From: an uncultured Verrucomicrobium sp.
GTDB lineage: Bacteria > Verrucomicrobiota > Verrucomicrobiia > Methylacidiphilales > GAS474
Assembly: GCA_903889845.1 (NCBI GenBank)
Contig: CAISZB010000245.1
Span: 1-7,130 of the forward strand
Length of the DNA: 7,130 bases
Direction: 5' to 3'
Part shown: positions 1 through 4,808 of the stretch, piece by piece
Layout: every line of letters starts with the position of its first letter
Position numbering within the stretch: the stretch's first letter is position 1
Notes under the pieces: generated by a model
Database searches by the model: none
Told to the model about the DNA's origin: nothing
What the model saw: the letters and a program-made list of their open reading frames with translations, nothing else
Translations under genes and position numbers: made by a program

Positions 1-468
1 GTCCTGATAAAAGGCGCTTCTGGGGAGGCCGGTCGCTATCGAGGCCTTGGAACCGCTTTGATCCTGGTAGTCCGATACCGTCGGATTGAAGTAGGTGCCC
101 AGCGCGAGCCAGTTGTTGACCCGGTAGGTTGCGGAGAGGTACCAGCTTTGCAGGTTGATGCCGGTTATCTTGTTTTTGACCAGGTTCCCCAAGGTGGTGT
201 GGGATATCCCGTCCAGCCGCGAGAACTCTCCGTTAAAATCCCATTTCCCGATCGTGTACTCGGTCGAGAACGTGTAGATGTTGATCGAGTCTTCATAGGA
301 ACTATAGGGCGTTCCGACGAGCGCGGAAAGCTGACCTTGAGGGATGGCTGTCTGAACCGGGTTCCCCGACGCATAGATACTGCTCAAGCTGGGAACGCGC
401 CCCTGATCGGTGAAGTTATCGATATAGAGGTAAGTCGAGCCGACCCGCAGCCCCTGGACCGGCGTATT
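1..468 (-). pseudogene. Continuation of the porin frame beyond the premature stop
   Basis: Read on the minus strand in exactly the same frame as the porin part at 469-1251, these 156 codons contain no further stop and run off the window edge. They look like porin sequence: VQGLRVGSTYLYIDNF directly after the stop, SINIYTFSTEYTIGKW, FNGEFSRLDGI, INLQSWYLSATYRV and WLALGTYFNP all have the alternating pattern and aromatic girdles of membrane beta strands. So this is the rest of one gene, not a second gene. It contains no ATG or GTG codon, so a restart is unlikely. The true C-terminus lies outside the window. Whether it is translated depends on the nature of the TAA: a real nonsense mutation, readthrough, or a sequence error. 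Confidence 0.7.
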
Positions 469-1251
469 TTAGACCAGGGAAAAGCCCGTCTGATAATTGT
501 CTTGCCGACTGTCGGTGAAAATGCCGGTACCGGTATTGACGAATCCGCTGCCGCTGTTGAAGCTGTCGGTCAGGTAACTACGGGGGGGGATGCTTTTCTG
601 CCCCATGAAGGCGGTGTAATCGACATTGCCCAGGTCCCCGCCCTTGCCCACGGGAATGTTGCCGTAGAACATGCCGCCGTCGAAGCTGTTGAGCATCGTG
701 CGGAAGCGGGGGTCGTAGAAGCCCATCGGCAGGAACGCGAAGACGCGGGCCGCGTCGACGTCCTGGGACTCATTGTAGAAGCCGATCGGCTGCTTGACCC
801 GCCCGGCCCGGAGTCCGATGTAGCTGGAATACTGATAATCGATCACGCCCCAATCGACGTCGGGAACCATTTCCCCTCGGTTTCCGAACTGGCCCGCATA
901 GACCTGCAGGGCAAGGCGGAGATTCGGCAGCACGTTGTAGCTGCCGTTGATCGCGAGGTCGGTCAGCCGGGCGTCGCCGGAACTGGACTGATTGGTGGGG
1001 AAGTTATGCTGGGGGCTGTAGAGGTAGCCCTGGGAGGCGAAGCCGTGGATGTCAACCGGCCCGGCTTTGACGTCCTCCACGTACCAATCCTTGAAAGGAT
1101 TCTTCGCCGTATCGGCGGCAGTAGAAACCGAGGTGCCCGACATGGCGTCGGCATTGATGACTTCCTTCGAGCCGGCCTGGAGGGACCGTCCCGCCAGGAT
1201 CTGAAGGCCGATGGCAAAAAGGACCACCAGCTTCTTGGAAACATGTTTCAT
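469..1251 (-). CDS. Porin-like outer-membrane protein, N-terminal part ended by an in-frame TAA
   Basis: This reads as a secreted beta-barrel porin, 260 residues up to a TAA at 471-469. The start chosen is the ATG at 1251-1249 because it begins a good signal peptide: basic MKHVSKK, a hydrophobic core LVVLFAIGLQILAG, and a probable cleavage after SLQA (residue 26). The frame is open a further 51 codons upstream, but that stretch is basic and not signal-like. After a short linker come alternating polar/hydrophobic strands (VDIHGFASQGYLY, LRLALQVYAGQFG, SYIGLRAGRVKQPIGFYNES). The segment GRVKQPIGFYNE followed by DVDAARVFAFLPMGFYDPRFR and DGGMFYG resembles segments of proteobacterial-type porins, by memory only. 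The substrate cannot be told. No convincing Shine-Dalgarno site precedes the ATG; an AAGG lies about 17 nt away. The frame continues intact after the stop (see 1-468), so the product is probably truncated or the gene is dead. Confidence 0.75.
   Translation of the reverse strand: MKHVSKKLVVLFAIGLQILAGRSLQAGSKEVINADAMSGTSVSTAADTAKNPFKDWYVEDVKAGPVDIHGFASQGYLYSPQHNFPTNQSSSGDARLTDLAINGSYNVLPNLRLALQVYAGQFGNRGEMVPDVDWGVIDYQYSSYIGLRAGRVKQPIGFYNESQDVDAARVFAFLPMGFYDPRFRTMLNSFDGGMFYGNIPVGKGGDLGNVDYTAFMGQKSIPPRSYLTDSFNSGSGFVNTGTGIFTDSRQDNYQTGFSLV
582..589. repeat. G8/C8 homopolymer inside the porin gene
   Basis: Eight consecutive G on the plus strand (C8 in the coding sense of the minus-strand porin), within codons reading Ile-Pro-Pro-Arg. 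Homopolymers of this type can slip and switch surface-protein genes on and off; eight is at the short end for that. In the sequence as given the tract is in frame. Confidence 0.6.
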
Positions 1252-1367
1252 GGGATATGTGTTGTTTGCCTTGATAGCCCGCCGGATCGACGCGCCGAGA
1301 GCATGGAGATCTCTCGAAGTGCTTCTTTTCTTCCGGGCTGCTTGTTCTTTCCCCCCCTTTCTTTTTG

Positions 1368-1395
1368 GGCTTCGCGAAGTATCCTCTGCGAAGCC
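1368..1395 (-). promoter_or_regulatory. Perfect 8-bp hairpin in the porin leader
   Basis: GGCTTCGC (1368-1375) and GCGAAGCC (1388-1395) are exact inverted repeats separated by 12 nt; the left arm overlaps a 10-bp palindrome CTTCGCGAAG (1370-1379). The structure lies about 120 nt upstream of the porin ATG and is followed, in the minus-strand sense, by A-rich sequence and a run of seven G. It has no U-tract in either direction, so it is not a simple terminator. It could be a leader hairpin or an operator. The stem is seen; the role is inferred. Confidence 0.3.
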
Positions 1396-1420
1396 GTGAA
1401 TCAACTTTCTACCGCAATCG

Positions 1421-1460
1421 CTAAAATTTAAATATAAGGAATTCCACTCAATTCAGCGTT
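1421..1460 (-). promoter_or_regulatory. AT-rich promoter-like stretch upstream of the porin
   Basis: This is the most AT-rich stretch of the window. In the minus sense it holds TTGAGT (1451-1446) and TATATT (1436-1431) or TAAATT (1430-1425). The TTGAGT to TAAATT spacing is 15 bp, short for a sigma-70 promoter, and no pair fits the usual 17 bp well. Position, base composition and the lack of any gene support a promoter for the porin, but the exact boxes are uncertain. It would give a leader of about 170 nt containing the 1368-1395 hairpin. The interval 1252-1611 holds no convincing gene. Confidence 0.35.
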
Positions 1461-1509
1461 ACCACGTTCAATCAATTCATGACTTTTCGGGGGGCTCCAT
1501 AAAAGTCTG

Positions 1510-1527
1510 CGGGAGAGTAGTCTCCCG
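1510..1527 (-). terminator. Hairpin, possible terminator after the polymerase gene
   Basis: CGGGAGA and TCTCCCG form a perfect 7-bp GC-rich stem with a 4-nt loop, about 85 nt past the stop of the minus-strand polymerase. In that sense it is followed by CAGAC and then TTTT (1504-1501), a weak, displaced U-tract. This would separate the polymerase transcript from the porin. The plus-strand sense has no better tail. Confidence 0.4.
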
Positions 1528-1611
1528 GCTCTTTGCCAACAAGGGAGAGGCGCCGGGCATTTTGTCTCAGGCCTTCAATCCACCAAAGGAGCATGCGCCT
1601 CGCTTCGAAAA

Positions 1612-3186
1612 TCAACGGGGAGGCAAACTCTCCTGCACCATCCCGGAGCGCGTCCTCATGACGGGGTGCAGGGGAGTGCGGGACCAAGCCACGATGAACC
1701 AGACCACGATCAGGAATCCGATCAGGCTCCAGGAATAAAAGGCGTCGCTGGAATTGGAGAGAGGCTTGAGGATCTGGACCAGCAGGACGCAGGTCGTGTT
1801 CCGCCAAAGGCAGGGCTGAAAGGGCGGCGAGGTCCCGGTGCCGGACGGGCCCATCCCCGCCCCGGCGAGGTGGGTGAGGCGCAGCACGACGCCGAAGAAC
1901 ATCCCCAGCACCGTGGCCAGGATGACGACGCCCGCCATGCCGAAGTTCAGGAACGATTCCCCGAAGAACGAGATGCGGAGGCCGAAGTGGTTGTCCGTCT
2001 CCAAGCCCACCATGCGGAGGGCGGTGAGGCCCAGGTGCCATTCCTTTTTTTCCGGAAACAGCGCGCTCGGTATCATCGAAACCATGCCGCCGAGGTAAGT
2101 CTTCCCCATCAGGGGCTGGAAGTCCCAATGGCTGAAGACCCACGCGCCGTCGTGCAGATCGATGAGGTTGTCCCCATAAAACGTCTCCTCGATGCTCGAC
2201 TCCAGCGTGACCCCCGTCTGCAGCCTCGTCACGTTGTCGCGCAGCAGGGCACTGAAGCCCGCGAGGACCGTGAAACAGCCCAGGTAGCCGATGAAGAAAA
2301 CCGCCAGCAGCCAGCGCGGCCACTTCCGCTCCATCGAGAGAAGCGCCGCCGTCGCCATGATCGCGAAGAGAAAGGAGGAGCGTTCCGACGTCGCGATCTG
2401 GAGCAGCAGCAGCCCGCCCAGGATCAGCCCGTCCGGGCCGATGCAGCGACGCGGCTTCCGGTAGATCAGCACGGCAAGGCCGGCGACGACGATCGGGAAA
2501 AACGTCTCGGCAAAATTGAAGGTGGCGCGAAAAGGATCGCTGGCAAGGAGGCCGAGGCGCTCCCCCCGCCCCGCGAGGAGGGGAATCGTCCCCGCATAGA
2601 TCATCCGGGCGGTGATGAGGAGCGCGCAGCAGCAGCCCGCCAGCCGCAGCACCCGCGCCATCCTCCGGTCCAGCACCTCCTGGGGATGGGGCAGTTCGGG
2701 CAGCCGGGCACGGAAGGAGGCCGTGGCGCGGTAGAAGAAAAACATCGAGAGCAGAAGAATGAAGAAGCCGATCGCATTGATCAGCAACAGCAGCCCCACC
2801 ATCTGGAGGATGCCGATGGCCTCCTTCGGAATTCTATTCGCCGTCGTGCTGATGGCGAAGTAGGCGAAGAGATTGATCGCCTCCAGCGGGAGGAGGAGGG
2901 CCAGAAAATCGAGCGTCCGGCTCCGCCAGATCCACACCAGGGGGCAGAGCAGCAGGGCCGCCCCCGCCACCACGCAAAGCGTCGCCATCCCCGGATCGGG
3001 CCACGTGGTCGAGAAACCCTGGAACAAGGCCGGATCGTAGGTTCCCGTCCAGAAGGCCACCTGCAACGAGATCCCCACCAGGATCACCCCGATGGCAAAG
3101 ACATGACGGAAGCGCAGGACAAACCCGGGGCGGGAAATGGGGGAATGCGGCTCGGTCAATCCAACACGGTGGCGCAGATTCGACAA
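1612..3186 (-). CDS. O-antigen / oligosaccharide repeat-unit polymerase (Wzy type)
   Basis: A 524-residue inner-membrane protein with about 11-12 hydrophobic segments (for example residues 28-46, 68-87, 93-113, 124-152, 181-197, 226-241, 252-265, 271-284, 291-312, 411-436, 484-501). Proteins of this family join lipid-linked repeat units into polymer on the periplasmic face. The diagnostic part is the large loop near residues 313-408, with DNLIDLHDGAWVFSHW, a segment IPSALFPEKKEW, and TDNHFGLRISFFGESFLNFG leading into the next helix. This matches the layout I know for O-antigen polymerases, which are otherwise poorly conserved. The start is a TTG at 3186-3184: an in-frame TGA lies at 3192-3190 and the first internal ATG (residue 67) would remove the first membrane segment. 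No clear ribosome-binding site is visible. It is divergent from the sugar-phosphate transferase across 111 bp, which supports a shared polysaccharide role. The exact sugar specificity cannot be read. Confidence 0.8.
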   Translation of the reverse strand: MSNLRHRVGLTEPHSPISRPGFVLRFRHVFAIGVILVGISLQVAFWTGTYDPALFQGFSTTWPDPGMATLCVVAGAALLLCPLVWIWRSRTLDFLALLLPLEAINLFAYFAISTTANRIPKEAIGILQMVGLLLLINAIGFFILLLSMFFFYRATASFRARLPELPHPQEVLDRRMARVLRLAGCCCALLITARMIYAGTIPLLAGRGERLGLLASDPFRATFNFAETFFPIVVAGLAVLIYRKPRRCIGPDGLILGGLLLLQIATSERSSFLFAIMATAALLSMERKWPRWLLAVFFIGYLGCFTVLAGFSALLRDNVTRLQTGVTLESSIEETFYGDNLIDLHDGAWVFSHWDFQPLMGKTYLGGMVSMIPSALFPEKKEWHLGLTALRMVGLETDNHFGLRISFFGESFLNFGMAGVVILATVLGMFFGVVLRLTHLAGAGMGPSGTGTSPPFQPCLWRNTTCVLLVQILKPLSNSSDAFYSWSLIGFLIVVWFIVAWSRTPLHPVMRTRSGMVQESLPPR

Positions 3187-3252
3187 AACTCAAATAACGC
3201 CCCGCCGCAGCCGCTCCCGAAACCCGCCCCATCGGGGGAAAAATCAAAAGAG

Positions 3253-3261
3253 TGGTATGTT
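3253..3261 (+). promoter_or_regulatory. Candidate extended -10 element for the sugar-phosphate transferase
   Basis: TGGTATGTT matches the TGnTATnnT pattern. It would put the transcript start near 3268 and make the mRNA leader about 30 nt, consisting almost wholly of the C-rich element at 3272-3297. No -35 box is present at the expected distance, which extended -10 promoters can tolerate. Confidence 0.3.
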
Positions 3262-3271
3262 GCGCCCGTCA

Positions 3272-3297
3272 GATCCGCCCCCACCCGCACCCTTCCC
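3272..3297 (+). promoter_or_regulatory. C-rich leader abutting the start codon (template-strand G-quadruplex motif)
   Basis: From GATCC at 3272 the sequence is nearly all C and touches the ATG at 3298. The C-runs are 3278-3282, 3284-3286, 3290-3292 and 3295-3297, with 1-, 3- and 2-nt spacers. On the minus (template) strand this satisfies the G3+N1-7 four-run quadruplex consensus. It replaces any Shine-Dalgarno site. A similar element precedes the next plus-strand gene (4777-4808). Confidence 0.5.
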
Positions 3298-4689
3298 ATG
3301 TATTTCGACAAAAAAAGCCAGTTCGACTGGGCCTTCGGCCTCGGCTGCTGCGACGCCCTCTCGCTCCTCCTCTCCCTCGGCCTCGTCCGGTGGCTCCAGG
3401 CGGCAAGCTTCCTGCCGGGGATGGCCCTCGGTCCGCGCGCCTCGCTGCTCTTCGTCCTCGTCGCCGCATGGATGCTGCGCAACTCCAACCTCTACACCTG
3501 GCAGGCCTTCACCCGGAAACGGGCGACCCTTCTGGGCCTTTGCCGCGCCCTCGTCCTCGCCGCCGCCGCCGTGGCCGGCATCCGCCTCTTTTTCTTCCGG
3601 GGCCACGACCGGGAGGCCGCCCTGACGCTGGAATGGCTGGCCCTGTTCTCCCTGGCGATCCTGGGAGGCGTCCGGTGGCTCTACCGGCAGTTGACCACGC
3701 GGTGCCTCCGGCTCGTCGCCATGCAGCGGGTCGCCTTCGCCGGGTGGAGCCCCCACCTGCGGAAAGTCATCGAGGCCTACCGCGGGGAAATGGGCTCCTT
3801 CCACGTCCTCCTCGGCTTCTTTCGGGGGAGGGACGCCGCCGCCCACGACGAGGCCGTGGCCGCCGGCTACGCCTGCCTCGGCACCCTGGAGCTGGTCGAG
3901 ACGATGATCGAGCGGGAGAAGGTCACCCTCATGCTCATCGACAAGCAGGGATTGAAAACCGAGGACGTCATGCAGATCGTCGAGATCTGCTCCCGCCACT
4001 TCGTCAACGTGCGGATCATCCCCCAGGGCTACGCCGTCCTCGCCACGAAGTTCACCGTCCGCGCCGTCGCCGGGGTCCCCGTCATCAACATCCGCGGGCT
4101 GGCCTTCGAGCATCTGCAAAACCGCCTCCTGAAACGCCTCGTCGATCTCGTCGGGGCCGTCGTCGGCCTCCTCCTCTTCGCCCCCGTCATCGCCGTCGCC
4201 GGACTCCTCATTTACCGGGAATCGCCCGGGCCCATCTTCTACCGGCAGGTGCGGCTCGGCCTGCGGGAGGAGCCCTTCCGCATCGTCAAGCTCCGCAGCA
4301 TGCGCCTCGATGCGGAGCAGTCCTCCGGCGCGACGTGGGCCGTCGAGGGGGACCCCCGCCGCCTGCGGATCGGGGCCTTCCTGCGGCGCACCAACCTCGA
4401 CGAAGTCCCCCAGTTCTGGACCATCCTCATGGGGGAGATGAGCCTCGTCGGTCCCCGTCCGGAAAGGCCGGAGTTCACCTCCCACTTCCGCGAGAACGTC
4501 CCCCACTACAACCTGCGCCACATCTGCCGCCCCGGACTCACCGGCTGGGCCGCCGTCAACGGCTTCCGGGGCAACACCTCCCTCCCGGAACGCCTGCGCT
4601 ACGACATTTATTACATCGAAAATTGGAGCCTCCTCTTCGATTTCAAGATCCTCTTCCTCACTCTTTTCCGGCTCAAGAACGCCTATTAG
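3298..4689 (+). CDS. Exopolysaccharide polyprenyl glycosylphosphotransferase (WcaJ-like initiating enzyme)
   Basis: A 463-residue membrane enzyme expected to transfer a hexose-1-phosphate (often glucose) from a UDP-sugar to undecaprenyl phosphate, the first step of repeat-unit assembly. Four N-terminal membrane segments lie near 11-33, 45-60, 80-100 and 109-127. A soluble nucleotide-binding-like domain (about 134-270) follows, then a hydrophobic helix at 277-304 and the bacterial sugar transferase domain to the C-terminus. Visible hallmarks are KLRSM (331-335), the Asp-Glu dyad D368/E369 in LDEVPQFW, MSLVGPRPERPEF (381-393), RPGLTGWAAVNGFRG (411-425) and YDIYYIENWSLLFDFKI (435-451), the last typical of the WcaJ/undecaprenyl-phosphate glucose phosphotransferase group. 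Length is normal for the family and no key residue is missing. The start at 3298 is set by the N-terminal hydrophobic segment; the longer open frame upstream is only antisense to the polymerase. Sugar specificity is inferred. Confidence 0.93.
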   Translation: MYFDKKSQFDWAFGLGCCDALSLLLSLGLVRWLQAASFLPGMALGPRASLLFVLVAAWMLRNSNLYTWQAFTRKRATLLGLCRALVLAAAAVAGIRLFFFRGHDREAALTLEWLALFSLAILGGVRWLYRQLTTRCLRLVAMQRVAFAGWSPHLRKVIEAYRGEMGSFHVLLGFFRGRDAAAHDEAVAAGYACLGTLELVETMIEREKVTLMLIDKQGLKTEDVMQIVEICSRHFVNVRIIPQGYAVLATKFTVRAVAGVPVINIRGLAFEHLQNRLLKRLVDLVGAVVGLLLFAPVIAVAGLLIYRESPGPIFYRQVRLGLREEPFRIVKLRSMRLDAEQSSGATWAVEGDPRRLRIGAFLRRTNLDEVPQFWTILMGEMSLVGPRPERPEFTSHFRENVPHYNLRHICRPGLTGWAAVNGFRGNTSLPERLRYDIYYIENWSLLFDFKILFLTLFRLKNAY

Positions 4690-4808
4690 TGAAAACCCGT
4701 AAGATATCCCACTCATTGTTTCTCCCGGCCCGGCCTGATAGGCCGTGAGACGCGCCGCACGAAGCCGGATCTCCGCGATCCTCCCACCCCCACCCCCTTT
4801 TCCCTCCC
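4690..4808. other. Spacer between transferase and Wzc-like gene
   Basis: 119 bp with no gene. It holds a 5-bp hairpin CGGCC-TGATA-GGCCG (4731-4745) without a U-tract, so it is not a convincing terminator. No good promoter pair is seen; TTGTTT at 4716-4721 has no partner at a usual distance. Cotranscription of the flanking genes is therefore the simpler reading. Confidence 0.4.
4777..4808 (+). promoter_or_regulatory. Second C-rich leader abutting a start codon (template-strand G-quadruplex motif)
   Basis: It begins GATCC like the element at 3272 and runs into the ATG at 4809. There are five C-runs: 4783-4785, 4787-4791, 4793-4797, 4802-4804 and 4806-4808, with loops of 1, 1, 4 and 1 nt. On the template strand this is a strong match to the quadruplex consensus. 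There is no purine-rich ribosome-binding site in it. Confidence 0.5.

Larger units (their letters stand above)
3187..3297. promoter_or_regulatory. Divergent spacer between polymerase and sugar-phosphate transferase
   Basis: These 111 bp separate two oppositely transcribed polysaccharide genes and so should carry a promoter for each. On the plus strand TGGTATGTT (3253-3261) fits an extended -10 element. On the minus strand TTATTT (3197-3192) lies just upstream of the TTG start; if used as a -10, the transcript would start at or near the initiation codon. No good -35 boxes are seen for either. A short CCCC-ATC-GGGG hairpin is at 3227-3237. A common regulator binding here is plausible but not shown. 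Confidence 0.45.

Noticed and set aside
58..1431. A 457-codon plus-strand open frame antisense to the porin
   Set aside because: The minus-strand frame has a signal peptide and beta-strand patterns on both sides of the TAA; the plus frame shows no domain character.
1472..2323. A 283-codon minus-strand frame overlapping the polymerase
   Set aside because: Most of it is an out-of-frame reading of the polymerase; only its last 40 codons lie outside that gene and are discussed separately.
1666..3297. Long plus-strand open frame running into the transferase from upstream
   Set aside because: It is antisense to the membrane-protein polymerase; its translation is charged, repetitive and lacks domain character. 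The real transferase begins at 3298.
3244..4716. A 490-codon minus-strand open frame over the transferase gene
   Set aside because: Same GC-driven antisense effect; acidic low-complexity translation with no recognisable domain.
4716..4741. Possible promoter TTGTTT with TGATAG upstream of the Wzc-like gene
   Set aside because: Spacing is 14 bp and the second box is a poor match, so it is not supportable.
4731..4745. Terminator hairpin between the transferase and the Wzc-like gene
   Set aside because: Only a 5-bp stem and no U-tract after it.
3252..4748. A 498-codon plus-strand frame overlapping the transferase
   Set aside because: Arg/Pro/His-rich out-of-frame reading of a gene whose correct frame carries all sugar-transferase motifs.
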